A DNA stretch of 64,000 nucleotides. Origin: Ulva prolifera. Its lineage: Eukaryota; Chlorophyta; Ulvophyceae; Ulvales; Ulvaceae. This document shows, piece after piece, positions 43,933-55,702 of this stretch; position 1 is the stretch's first letter; the number at the start of each line of letters is the position of its first letter. The translations under genes and the position numbers were made by a program. The stretch is taken from positions 744,001 to 808,000 of the forward strand of contig CM041196.1 in the NCBI GenBank assembly GCA_023078555.1, given 5' to 3'. The notes under the pieces were generated by a model. It had not been told where the DNA came from and did not search any database. It saw only the letters and a list, made by a program, of their open reading frames with translations.

Positions 43933-46900
43933 GACGTATTGTGCATATGCACAACACGATGTCTGGTCAGACGATGCTGTCCCAGCATGCAGCATGGTAA
44001 GGGGAGATGTGGCTGCATATGCAGCCCTTGCACTGCGGCCATTCACCGGCTGATGCGTCGTCGTCCCAGCTGATATCTGCCTGTTGATGCCCCGGCCATG
44101 GTCGCAGGTCCACCATGCGTATCCGTACCGTTTCTGTTGCGTCAAGATGCTTTGATGTCGACGCGAGCAAAGCCTGCTGAACTGAAAATTTCAGCACGAA
44201 TTAGCAACAGTGGCGCAGCAGACCAAGGACGGAATGAACGACGGCCAGCATAGCTGCCGGAATGCCGCATGGACAGGCGATGTATGGGGCCTGGTAGCTA
44301 GATGTGCCATGCTGACCACGAGCTGAACCACCATACAGAGCTGTCCACGAGACTGCCGTGGCTCGGGTCACAGTGAAATATATTTATGTACCTGTTCAAC
44401 GCAGGAGCATAAACTCAGTTACCGCCGCAACAAGATGCCATCACGGCGAGCGTGTTTTCCGGCCCGTGCCAGCCGAGGTATGTGCAGGAGCTGAAGATAA
44501 TAACTGGATATTGTGTAGGGAGCTTGCCTGAAGGATTTGCAGGAGCGCGGTCGTCGATGGCGCAGAGCTTCGCTGTGGGCGAGATACATGTTCACGCCAC
44601 CGTCGCACTTGGCTGTGCTCAAGATGAAACGGGACACAAGACCCTTCCTCGACAGCATCATACGCTGTTGTCAAAGTTTCGCTTAGTTTAATGACTCGAA
44701 TCCCTACCTGTATTTCCGGGTCAGCGTCGAGGACAGTAACGCCTGTGTCGGTTCGAAGCAGCGATCCCGCGGGGGAAGCATCATCTCGTGCCTGGACAGC
44801 CTCACTACCCGCAGACTGTCTCAGATGTGGAAGTATGGCAGTCCAGAGCTATAGCCAGAGTTAGATGACAACCTCTTCTCGTGATGGGGGGCGGGAATTC
44901 AGGACATCCAGCACAAGCACAGCCACGACAGCATGCAACATGCACATATATGAAGCCTCCAAGCAGATGCTCCGATGCCGCAAGTAAACACCTGGGCGTG
45001 TTGGATGGTCGCACAGGCCTTGCACTACAAGAATGACTTGACCAGGGACAGGCTCCCGGGCGAGCGGGCTGACCAGGGACACTGGTGGCTACGGTCTCCT
45101 GGTTGAGAGTTCCGGGTTGAGCGTCACGCAGCTCGCGTCTGCGTGCCCGGGAGTCGGAATTTCTCATCTTCCGGGCAGTCGCGCGTGGTTTGGTCGGGTG
45201 CCATCGCCCGGAACAGCATGCTTTCCTGCTCCGGGTCTTTCAATTTGCGACGGCGAGCATCTGAACGCCGGAATAAGTTCAAGTTCACATAACATGCCAC
45301 CTCGCGGGGCCGTGGTGGTGCACGCCATTTACGCACGCCATTGACACTACCATTAGATGCCGCACACGCGGAGCATTGAAGCTATCTCGACACACGGAGA
45401 GTTGTCTCATGTCTCGGCCAGGCAAATTGTATCGAATTCGTGTACATACATGTTTTCCACGCTGCAACTTCGGATATCGAGCCCCGCGAAGGGTGTGGCC
45501 ACCACCATGCCCATTGATACCAGTGACAGCTGCTTTCTTCCTGTCTCTTTGTCTCCGTAGACGTAAACTCAAGAGCGTTGTCGTCGTACCCCAGTGCCGC
45601 AGCGATCATTGGTCAAGACGAGTACGCCTAAGCTCGACAGGAAATATGCCAATCGATGGGACGCCTCTATTCAACATCGAGTCGCATAACGTTATCTTCA
45701 GGAGATGTCTATTTGGGGGGTACGAAGTTGCCCATTTGTCTGGTCATGTTAAATTGCATGTAGGAGCGGAGACCGCTCCTGTGCAATCTAGCGGATGGAC
45801 CAGAAAACATATGACAGCGAGTTCGAGTGTGCAGGGGAGTCAAGCATGCAGATGTACTGCCTTCTTAATGCAACATGACGAAGTTGACACTTCACCGCAG
45901 GTATGCCTTACTCAGCAACAGGTGTCACAAACGCCTCAGCAATGTCCCGAACTTCGACAGGTGTCTCCTCGAGACATGAGCACCAAGCAGAAGCCATGTT
46001 TAGCTCTTGCATGGACACGTGCTGATGGGTACAGGTGCCTTCACAAATGATTAGCTTCTGCTTCATTACACAGCCTGGCTGACAACCTGAAGCTGGCCCG
46101 CCATACTAGGTATGCTTCTGCAAAAGATGTGTTGCACGCAGTCAACACTGGCGCTGACATGAGGCTGACAGTGTACGGCTGCTTCAAGACATGATGATTG
46201 GTGCAGGGCAACGGCTGCATGAGCAGTCTGGCAAATGAGAAGCCTGTGAGGTAGCAGATGCAGCCACCATTGGCCTGCCACCACAAGCTGAAGGTGAGGA
46301 TTGCTCCCGCCTGTGATGCAATTTTCAGCAGTTGTGCACTGTGATGAGCACGATGGCACGTCGTGGTGACTGCTATGCCTCTGAAAGCATCCCATTTGCA
46401 GGCAACAGCTGGATACGGCACGACAACAACGGCTTTGAACACAAGCAACCGTCTGCTGGTCGTAATAGGAGTCAAGCAGAAGAAGAGAGAATTTCGCCCA
46501 TATTTGTCTCTGCCTGATCTACGTTTCATGCTGATCCGCCTGCAAAGCGCAGGCCTGGTTGCCGGATGCCGGCCCTCGTATACCAGAGCTTGTGCAGAGC
46601 GGCAACCATTGCGCCAGGGCGGTGATATGTGATGTGACAAAGTTGTAGAGCTGATGGGGATTCCCGGTAGGCGATTGGTGGCATACTGCCACGGCGCAGC
46701 GGCGATGGGTGATCGGCGCGACACGAGCTGTAATTTGTCTGTGATCATACCAATACTTAATGATGCATGTATGCGACGCTCAACGATGAAATGGTGCATC
46801 CTGTATGATTTACGCTCCCCGTCGGCATTACCCGGAAGCCGAATTACCACGGACAGAGTAAAAACCCACCCGCGACAACGACTTCCGGGCAACGCGATCC

Positions 46901-49301
46901 GTCAACAGAAGACGGTAAAGAGACGCAGAAGAGCACAAACATCACACTTTAGTTACATTATTAAGATGTACGCCGTTTCTGGCGCGAGCGGAGACTCGGC
47001 GAGCGAGGGGCATGCCTGATGTGCGTCATGGGAAAGCTCGAGCCAAGTCGGCCTCGCCACAACGCGCCCGACTCGACATTCAACGACGGCGAGACGACAC
47101 ACATGTGAACAACAACGATCTGTCGTGTGTCCATGGGCGCAGTGTAGACCGATATACGCGTTATCAAAGGTGACGAAAGGAAGGCAGTAAGCACCTCAGC
47201 CTGGAATCGCGCGTCGCATGAGGGGCCAAGCGCCATGTGATACACCAGTGGCTCCTCCGAAGCCACTAATATGCAGATATTTGACTATGTGCAGTCTGTA
47301 CGAGCGTTATTGACGCCCAGGTTTATCATCCTGCCAGCCACGAGATGGACTGAACGATACTTACAACCGGTGAAGACAGCGACTTCCACGTCTGATCACG
47401 CGAAATTGACAGACACCAACAGCAGGATAGACTTGACTGTCATTGGGTACGAAGAATCTGGTGATTCGTAGGCGGTGACGGATCTGGGAACCAGCTCACC
47501 TGCGTGTCCCCATGCTAAGCAGAGTCTCACGATGCCGCCAACGCACTCGTGCCAGGCATACAGAACGCACATGGGTACGTAAATTGTCTCTACGTCGACG
47601 GACAACGCCGGCGCATGCTAATCACGAACATCGGAGACCGAAGCAGGTGGCATGCACACACAAACACACGCTCCTGACGATCCACATGCATCTCCAAGAA
47701 CGCGCAGGCCCGTACCGGACACCCGCAGATACACATAGGAACAACATATCTCACGATCGGCTACTACGGTACTCTCAATATAGCTATTCGAGTGGCGCTG
47801 AAGTCGCGCTCGATCACCCGGGAGAGCTCACCAAACAGCCCTCCGGGTGCCTGTCCCTGGTCAAGTCGTTCTTGTAGTGTTGAAGTCTGCGGTGGCTTGT
47901 AGTGCGCCCATTGCAACGCCCATTGGATCGCTTCACCAGCATAGTGTTCGAGTTATCACACATGCATGAGCAGGCAGGCGGATGGCATCGCAATGTGTGC
48001 ACAGCAGTGTGTCGTTGCTCGAGAAGTATCTTGTCAGGGGCCTCCAACGTCCATAACATTGCCGGTTTGTATGGCTGTAGCAACGGCTGTAACCGGAGAA
48101 CGATGTTTCGAAGATCAGACGGTATCATGATCATCATGATGGTGAAAGTGCACTGTGCCACCCATGTGTTACAAGGACAAAGCAAGCAAGCAAGGCAGGT
48201 AGCACCGGTAGTGACAACCAGAGGAACCGCACTGCCACTGCATCACCCTGCCACTGCATCACTGGTGCATGGGCCCATGTGTCGATCAGATGTAGCTTGC
48301 CTTGTGTGGCCGTGGCTGTGTGCACATGTGGCTTTCGTTTCGGATGAGATGATTGTGTGGTACTTGTCTTCGACTGTTCACTCGTCTATGATCTCTACAG
48401 CTGTAGGACAGGCCAGCAAGGTGCTGCAGGTGGAAGTCAGAAAGGCGGCCTGACCTGGAGTTACTCTGGTGTGCTTCACTGATGTTGGGTGTGAACACCC
48501 CACATGTGCATGCAAGGAAGAGTTTCGATACGCGCACATGCGCAGATACCGTGTTGACCAGCGTTACAAGCTGCGGCTACAGGAGCACCCAGGAACTTCG
48601 CATGCTGGCCGCGCGTGCACCCACGCATGCAACTTTCTGACGCTAGTTGGAAGCATGGCCCTAGATACTGAAAGGCCTAGGGCTCACATATGCACATATG
48701 CATGCGGGCGGTGCAGTATAGTCGTGAAAGTGTCTCGGTGCTCGGAGAGCAAGCAACCAGCGTGTACTTGCCGGACGTGTCCTGGAAAGTGCCGGGCTCG
48801 TTAAGCACCGCGCGGTGCACCGCACATGTCCGGACAAGCGAACATGGCGTATGCACAACATGCTGCACAACACGGCATCCTCTCAGACTGATATCGCGGC
48901 GCAACGCGGTGATGCCTGCAGTGCCGCATTTATCGTCAGCATTCAGTTTAGCATGTGCTTCCTATGACTAGTCGCTCTGGTTTCGATCCAGCAGCAGATC
49001 TAGTCCACGGCTATATCTCTTCGAGGCGTTCACGGCGCCGATCGGAGCACGTCACCTCCGCTGCATGCGCACACTCGGAAGCTGACCCCGATGCACTGCG
49101 AACGGCTGCCGGTGCTCTTTCAACCTTGCTGCAGTGTCATCTCTGACGTAAGCCGGACCATTGTTTGCCGTGCATCAAGGTGGCAACGTTGCTTACTCGC
49201 GATCGCTCACAGACGAATGACCTGCTTTGCCTGTACTTTCATCTTTGCGTCAGTCTGGGTAATGAACTCACCGTCACTCATCAAGCCACAGGCTCCTGCA
49301 G
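43933..49301. other. Interval without recognisable genes
   Basis: Several frames of 200-280 codons exist (45376-46050 plus; 46041-46892 minus). They show no domain, signal peptide or splice pattern and read like noise. An inverted copy of the retrotransposon tail lies at 48168-48208. The initiator exon of SRCR gene C should lie just left of 49302 but could not be placed. Confidence 0.4.
48168..48208 (-). mobile_element. Inverted retrotransposon 3'-tail fragment
   Basis: Read on the minus strand it gives GGTGCTACCTGCC, a slightly expanded TTGC run, and TTTGTCCTTGTAAC. This is the same end as the intact element at 43440-43453. Probably a heavily 5'-truncated insertion. Confidence 0.65.
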
Positions 49302-50997
49302 GCTGCAGTTGAACGATGTGGCTCATTCAAGTTGGCGGGCATCCTGCTGCTCGGCGTGACGGCCTCCACGGCTGGAGCGGAAGCACGTGGCTACGATGAC
49401 TCTGCCAGAGACAGAGATTATGAATATGATGGTGAAATTGATCGCGCAGCCACTCCTGGAGTCGAAGTCGCGCCCACGCAAGCTACATCAGAGCCTGTCG
49501 CTGGTACGCCTTGGCAAGCAAGCCACTTAGACAAGATGGCCATGCACCACCAGGAGTTCAAGCCAGTCATCTGTTTTGAAATGCTGCATCTGTGTCACAA
49601 ACTGCCGACTCTACCTCTTTCCACATGAAGTCAGCAGAGACAGGCGTTCAGCAGGCGCGACTGCACGGCACAGGAATCACAAACGCAATAGGAACTGGCA
49701 AATCATGAGAAAATACAGATATGTATCGTACCTGCAAAGGCTCGTGCAGGTCTGATTGCGCCGGACCGTGATACATCTGCAGGTTGGTTGCTGTTCTACC
49801 AGCTGTCCTGGACTGACCAACACGTTGCATTGTTTTGACTGCAATTCCAGTGACTAATTGACAGTTAGATTGGGCTTGCTCATACTGCTTGCACCTTTTG
49901 GCCCGTTTTGGCCAAAAGGGGCCAGTTGGGTGACTGACATGATCCTCCTTCTATCACCAATCCTGTGGAGGCCTCCGGATTGTTGAGCCATTCAACAGGA
50001 CGTCCAGGACGTACGCCACTTGCGACAGAAATGGTTCGGGCCTGTGGCTTCCACGGTCACCTGCAAGTGCCCCTGCATCTCCGCCTGTGGAGAGATCCTG
50101 TGCGGGGCAGTGTCGAGTTCAACCTGCCGAGAACGCGAGACATGGCACCAGTGGCGGCAGTTACTGGCGCCGTGTGCAGCACCGTCCAGCATATTCCGAC
50201 ATGCCATTTCGCACAGCTGATGACGTTCTGCAGGTGCCGAATTGGAACATTTGCAGGAACTGAGGGTGATGTGAGGTTGGCCAGCCGGGTGGATGTCAAC
50301 GGCTACGCCACCGGCGCCCTGCAGGTCTTCTGCGACGGCGCCTGGGGGCCAGTCTGCACTGACAACTTTGATGAAACGGACGCCCTCGTCGCCTGCCGCC
50401 AGCTCGGCTTCAGAACAGGGACTGTCCTACGAGACCTCACACCTTTCGCACGCGAACCAGTTCCACCAGTGTGTCCCTCCGCCGCCACTCTGCTTGGAAC
50501 ACACTCTGAGAATACTTCACGTCAGGAACTGTCATACCAGACCGCAGCCCCTTTGGCGGCGCACAGGCCGCCGCCGTGCGTCCCCTCTCCATTCCATGTG
50601 GTGCTGCAGAGCATGCATCCAGGAGAGAGCATCCAAGTGACGCAATGGCACTGCCTGCGCCGCCCCACACTAAATAGTGTGGTCCTCGCTGACTGATCCA
50701 GGTACATGGCTTCGTGTCAATGCATGGATATTGGTGCTTCTACACCTGTAGTTCAAGTTGGAAACAGTGCAAAGGCAAAGCATGGTTGTGGCCATGTCCC
50801 TGCAGCTGTTAGCAGCGTCCACACACCACAGCCCGGTGTGAGGACCCACGTGATTCTGAAGCCATCTGCAGCCTCGAGTGCATCGCATCGGCAGCCGCAG
50901 CTCCTGAACGCAGGCGGATGCTGCTGCCATACCGTAGTGCACCACCATACCCTATGGAGCCTGTACCTGGGAGCATCTGCAAGTGATCTTACTGGCT

Positions 50998-51079
50998 ACA
51001 CATCACGTTTTCCTGCCTGGCTGTTGCCCTGGCGGTGGTACCGGTCATTCCGGCTTTGTCCTTGTAACACATCACGTTT
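50998..51079 (+). mobile_element. 56-bp retrotransposon tail insertion with 13-bp target duplication, in gene C intron 2
   Basis: ACACATCACGTTT occurs at 50998-51010 and again at 51067-51079. The 56 bases between end TTTGTCCTTGTA, matching the 3' end of the intact element. This is the size and structure expected from an extremely 5'-truncated retrotransposition. Confidence 0.75.
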
Positions 51080-51219
51080 CTGGCTGCGGCCGGGGCGGGC
51101 GCTGATGTGTGCGGTTGGGTGTGTTGATCTGTGTCGCATGCTGGTGGTTGTGTGGGTGCGAGGTTCCCCTGCTTTTCGCCTGCGGTGCTACCTGCCTCGA
51201 TGGCTTTGTCCGTGCAACG
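51080..51219 (+). mobile_element. Second retrotransposon 3'-end fragment in gene C intron 2
   Basis: GT-rich sequence ending TTCCCCTGCTTTTCGCCTGC, GGTGCTACCTGCCTCG and TTTGTCCGTGCAAC. It aligns with the last 60 bases of the intact element with a few substitutions. It lies directly after the 13-bp duplication of the first fragment. Confidence 0.65.
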
Positions 51220-51634
51220 CCTTGATAAAAACATGCTGAATTTGTGGCCGCATATTTGAAGGCGCCATGTTGGGTGTGCAGGAGGTCCGAGTGCCGTTTG
51301 CTCTGGAGAACCTGGGCTGCACCGGCAACGAGACCAGCCTCCTCGACTGCCCCGCGACGCCCGACATCGAGCCAGATTACAGTTTCCGTGATCCCTATAC
51401 ATATTCATACGACTACTACGGGCGGGCTTATGACATGAATGAAGCAAAGTGCAACCCAGGAGCGTTTGAGAGCACGTATGTGTATGTGGCTTGCGGGGGT
51501 CTGACTGGGGTAGGTGCGACCTTCTGTGCGCTCTCTCTGTGCTCAGGAGGTCCATTGAATGCACTACAGGACAGCCGGCCCCTGGACCACGACTGCCTTG
51601 CGCTCCAGAACTGGCGTTGGCCTTCAGGTGTGAC

Positions 51635-51700
51635 AAGCGAACCTCCAGCATACATGCCCTTGTTTCCGCAACAAGGGGCATGTACACTAGAGGTTCGCTT
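51635..51700. repeat. 66-bp imperfect palindrome
   Basis: Arms of about 30 bases (AAGCGAACCTC ... CATGCCCTTGTT and its near reverse complement) surround a five-base loop. There are three mismatches and one gap. It lies just past the last exon of gene C. Confidence 0.8.
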
Positions 51701-52375
51701 TATTGTCGTCCGGGAAGCATATGAACCCATGCGGCAACGGAGCCTACACATCCGAAGACCATGCTTGCTCCCGTCCCCACGGCAGCCTTCCGGACCTTGG
51801 GGGTTGCCATCACATGTTTGCCAGCTGCAATCAGCCTGCTGCCCCGCAACTGACATATCGCCCTGTTGATGTTTTACCGATGGTTCGGATCTGATTCCTT
51901 TTGCTCTGTTTGCCGGCACCCGTTTCTGGCACTAGGAGAATGGTGACGTGGTGGTGAGGAAGGTGTGAGGACGGCTCGCGGAAGAGGGGCGGAGGCGTGG
52001 CGGAGCCCCCGGAACGGCGAAAGGACTGTTGGCGGAGCGTCCGGAAGGCAGCCCGGAGTGTGGGAGGAAGTTCCGCGAGCGTTCCGACCGGGTGGTTTCC
52101 AAGTGCACTCCACGTGGGTGCACCGCCGGAACGTTTTCGGAGTGGTGCCGGAACGCGCGAAGGATCCGCAATGCATCCAGAGGACTGCTTGAGGAAGAAT
52201 GCTTAAAATATCGGAAGGGTGACGGATCCGGGAACGTTCCGGCAGAGCATTGCGGAAGCCGTCCGGAAGCCTGGACGAACATGATGGTTCATGAGGGGTT
52301 ACTCTCTGACCGATCGTGCCGGAGGCAGATTACGTACGTGGTGAGGTCAGCGAGGCCTCCTTTACATGTGTGCCA

Positions 52376-52446
52376 CGTGTATGTTTCCGTTGATTCGGCT
52401 GAGACTCGGTATCGGTGTTTGTTCTCTCCCATTCACTCTATTGTAA
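52376..52446 (-). repeat. Copy of the dispersed repeat, partial
   Basis: Reads GTTGATTCGGCTGAGACTCG, then GTGTTTGTTCTCTCCCATTC and CTCTATTGTAAC on the plus strand, the inverse of the copies at 30874-31110. Confidence 0.7.
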
Positions 52447-52880
52447 CAGGTGTACCACGTTTTCGACAGAGAATCGCGATTGGCGCACACCACATGACAT
52501 ACGGTCCTGCGGGAAGGGCAGTTTTGCGTGCATATACAAGCAGCATGTACACCGTGGTTCCGAAACAAGACAGCTTTGTTGATGTGTTCACACGACTTCG
52601 TAGGCAGGTGGTCATGGCTTGCATAGGCAATCATAGACTATCATAGACATTGCTTACATTGAGATCTCATCACCTTGTGACCTATGCATGTCCTTGAGGA
52701 ACGACATTACTACTATAACTAACATGTATATAGCCACCGCTAACATGGCATACACTCCACTCATACACTCAGTCAAGAGCACTGCCTGTGTTCAGCGACA
52801 GTTTCTTTTTAGCCCACGTTGGTACACAACTACTCGACAGACTTCTTCCGCGCCATCTTCAACCTGAGTCTTCACCCCAC

Positions 52881-55372
52881 TCACGTCAGCATCTCAATCA
52901 AGGTCTGCTGAAGGGCCCGGCTCTCCTCATGCACGCCCCGCCGCCGTATCATACCGCTGACACACATATTGCATGCACATCCGTCGTCAGTCCAAAGCGT
53001 TCAGATTCACGCTGGCATACCGTGTCCTGTTTAATGGATTCTTCGAGCTGCTTTACCTTCGGACCCTTCCGGCCGCGGGCGGGGCCGGATGCCAGCTTCG
53101 CTAATTCGTCCTGAGACTTGGCTGTTCTTTGATTGAGAACCTTGCATGCATTCCTGAGAGACTCTTCGTCGGCCTCTGCCTGGCGCTTCTCCAGAGCCGG
53201 ATGCGTATCCTTCTTCTTTGCCTTCTGCAGAACAACGTTGCTGTCACACGATCTCTCGCACCTACTGAAACAACAGGACCAGCATGTATACGATATTGAT
53301 GCGCATCAGCAAGTGCACTGCATCATCATTAACGCGCGTACATGAGCTTGGGCTTATGCAATCACATTTTATGTCAACCCCCGGAGGTATGTACAGATCA
53401 AGGCGTACCGGTTCATCCTCCTGGATGTCCATGTCTGCTGGGTCGCTTCGACGAGTCTTGGGCTGGGGCATCTCGTCGTCCGCAGCTTCCGGGGCGGCTG
53501 CCACTGTGTGGGGTAGAACCTCAAGTTCTTGGTCGTCGCTGTCGGTAGGAGTTGAATCCTTCCGTGTTCGGGTGAGAATCGGAGGTGAAGAGGGAGATCG
53601 GCAATTGACCTGTCACTGCCTCTCTTGCGGGCACGTCTCCCGCCGTTGCTGGTCTGGGCCTGCGTAGCAAGGCATGTCGCGATTCTGTGTCGGCACGACT
53701 TCCACGACTGGCATCGCATTCATGTCCCTGCCTCATGTACAGCATGGCCGCGAACACGTACCCGGCCACCCTTTTGGCTCTTCCGGTGGTTGGGACGCAA
53801 CGGAGATTCCGCTGTATGTTCCCTTTTTAGCTTGCCCTGGATGAAATCCCTAAAGTACAGGTTGTCAGCCACATATACTCCTTCTTCTCGTGCCCACTGC
53901 GCAGCCGACTTCATCGTGCCATCGCCGTAAGCAGCCCTGGTTCCGATTCTGGACAGCTGCATGGATAGGTGATGTGTCAGTGGCTTGCGCTTGTCACGCG
54001 CACTAGTATGCTGTTGCTTAATGTGTTCGTTGTGCAGTAGCACAACGTCCACATCAGATGGGTCTGCAGCGGTCAGTTAGGCGCGGCGCACGAGAATGGT
54101 TGGTGGCCCATCAACCATTCGGGCAGGCATGCATGTCACTATCCATGCGACCCGGAATGGTTGGTGGGCCCCCAACCATTCGGGCAGTCAAAACGATCCA
54201 CGCGCCCTGAATGGTTGGTGGGCCACCAACCATTGGAGCAGTCATGCATGTCACGATCCGGGAGAAGGAAGCACGCGCCTGTTCTTCCTCTACATCCTTC
54301 ACTGCCGAGGTCACTCTCGGGTCCTTGCGGGCTCGCTCGCTCTGCTGCATATTTTTGTTGTGATCAAAAGCTCGTCGAGGGAAACCGCTGCAGGCCTTGG
54401 CTTGGTCAGGACTTGGCGTGTGTGCTTACACGAACACAGGAGGACCACTGTTTATGGCCGACCATGAGCATCCTGTCAAAGTCGTGATGTCGCATGCTCA
54501 AGAGGGAACGCACTTGTACTTCAGGTCCCTCATCATTGTTGTCTGACCCCGAAACGCTTCTGCTATGTTCCTCGCAGCCGTGTACGCCGTCCCCTCTTTG
54601 CCCGGCTGCATAAGTCAATCAATTCTGGTCATCATCACGAAAACAACAACTGGGTCAATCACACTACATGCTCAGCCATACAGCACAACACGAACTCATC
54701 CCAATCTACCGTAATCTTCACACTACCGTATGGCAACCGCCCCAGCAAGTCAGCCCGGCGATACAGATTCATGTTGTTAGCAGGCTAGCACAAGCGTACC
54801 CCCGATGCTGCCGCTGCCATTGCACCAACGTGCTGATGCATCAGCATACTACCTTCATACGTTCGCAGCTTTGGGTCGCCGGTGTCCTTCAGCAGCGCCT
54901 GCATGAGCGGAGACGCCTTGTCCGCGTCCCTCATCTGGCCCAGGATCGCCGACAACTTGTCAGTCCACATCAGCACTCCCGACTGTAGTACCTCCCACAC
55001 ATGATCGCTGTCGCCCGTCGCAGTGGTAGCAGTGGAGGCCGCTGTGCGTGCCGACGCCCCTGGAGCGGAGCCTCGATTCTTCCGGAGATTGATGGGCTGC
55101 ACCAGCACCGGGGGCTCGATGCCGCCAGCGATCTTCCCCTTCCGGAAGTAGAAAGTAATACATCTCTTGAGGGACTCCACGTTGTCGACGTCCAAGGTGA
55201 CCTCCTCGTCGTTGGCCGACGCCAGTGTCATGCCGTCCGACCCCCCTCCCCTTCGCCGGACACTCCTCGCTAGCACATCCAGCATCCCATTATCTGAATC
55301 GTCGTCCGCAGTGTCTTTGTCGATCACGATCGCGGCATCTCGCTTGAACTGAAATTGAAGGTCGTCCGGCAT
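52881..55372 (-). CDS. Accessory protein of the DNA transposon, seven exons, function unknown
   Basis: Starts at the ATG at 55372 (MPDDLQFQFKRDAAIVID). Exons: 54853-55372, 54430-54605, 54227-54344 (3' end inferred), 53762-54063, 53409-53609, 52979-53224 (3' end could be 52955) and 52881-52907 with the stop. Phases match and the total is 1590 bases, or 529 residues. No known domain was recognised. Features: an acidic stretch near residues 20-30; basic RRRGGG; a central region with WAREEGVYVADNLYFRDFIQ and basic KSQKGGR; a lysine-rich, probably coiled-coil region (ALEKRQAEADEESLRNACK); and PARGRKGPKVKQ near the end. The basic patches would suit a DNA-binding partner of the transposase, but this is a guess from context. 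Confidence 0.62.
54094..54235. repeat. Array of three 27-bp palindromes
   Basis: Near-perfect palindromes at 54094-54120, 54155-54181 and 54209-54235, each reading GAATGGTTGGTGG and its complement around a GCC centre. They are separated by related spacers with CATGCATGTCAC or GATCC. They lie at the 3' end of accessory-gene exon 3 and in the intron after it. A binding site for a dimeric protein, perhaps one of the element's own, is a natural reading. Confidence 0.85.
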
Positions 55373-55702
55373 CGCGATCTTCACACCAGAGTGACCCCGA
55401 ACTTGACAGACACTCAGCAGCCGATGCGTTTACAGTAACTCCAACTTCTTTGGTACTTGGCAATGCCTATCCGTCGATGCTGATATCCAAGATTTTGAAT
55501 ACACAGTGCCGTGTTGGTGCCCGGCCATTGGCCACAGGGACACTCCCTCGCTACATCCCCACGCATGATGATCCCACGCCACTCCACTCGTCCCCGAGGA
55601 CGCTTTCACTACGCCTGAACCTCGTTCATATCACGCCGCTCGCTTGCGGCGATGTCTTTCCATTCATCCAGGCAGAGTTCATCGACATTTAATGTGCAGA
55701 GA
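55373..55702. promoter_or_regulatory. Divergent spacer between the two transposon genes
   Basis: 330 bases between the ATG of the accessory gene (55372, minus) and the preferred ATG of the transposase (55703, plus). Both promoters must lie here or overlap the first exons. An alternative plus-strand ATG at 55652 would shorten it. No clear TATA box is seen. Confidence 0.45.

Larger units (their letters stand above)
49302..51513 (+). pseudogene. SRCR gene C: third paralogue, truncated after SRCR domain 1
   Basis: Exons 49302-49503, 50257-50468 and 51282-51513 match the first three exons of gene B in order, phase and length. The first gives LAGILLLGVTASTAGAEARG and an acidic Tyr/Asp linker. The next two form one complete SRCR domain (ALQVFCDGAWGPVC, ALVACRQLGFRTG, LENLGCTGNETSLLDC, then a Tyr-rich loop and VYVACGG). 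Splice sites and frame are intact, with a GTGCG donor at 51514. No SRCR domain 2-8 follows in the next 1.3 kb before the DNA transposon, so the copy is incomplete. It could still make a short secreted protein. The second intron carries two retrotransposon fragments. Confidence 0.72.
51514..52880. other. Interval between gene C and the two-gene transposon
   Basis: Contains the palindrome at 51635 and a GC-rich stretch (51930-52280) where CCGGAA/TTCCGG motifs recur at least eight times. A reverse copy of the dispersed repeat lies at about 52376-52446 and ends CACTCTATTGTAAC. The CCGGAA-rich stretch could be a transposon subterminal region, but no matching right end was found. Confidence 0.45.

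Noticed and set aside
42861-44000. Long plus-strand frame of 379 codons rich in W, G, V, L and C
   Set aside because: It lies in the GT-rich 3' UTR of the retrotransposon and runs across the element boundary. Composition alone explains it.
45376-46050. 224-codon plus-strand frame
   Set aside because: No recognisable feature; likely chance in GC-rich DNA.
46041-46892. 283-codon minus-strand frame
   Set aside because: No domain, splice logic or credible start; amino-acid composition looks random.
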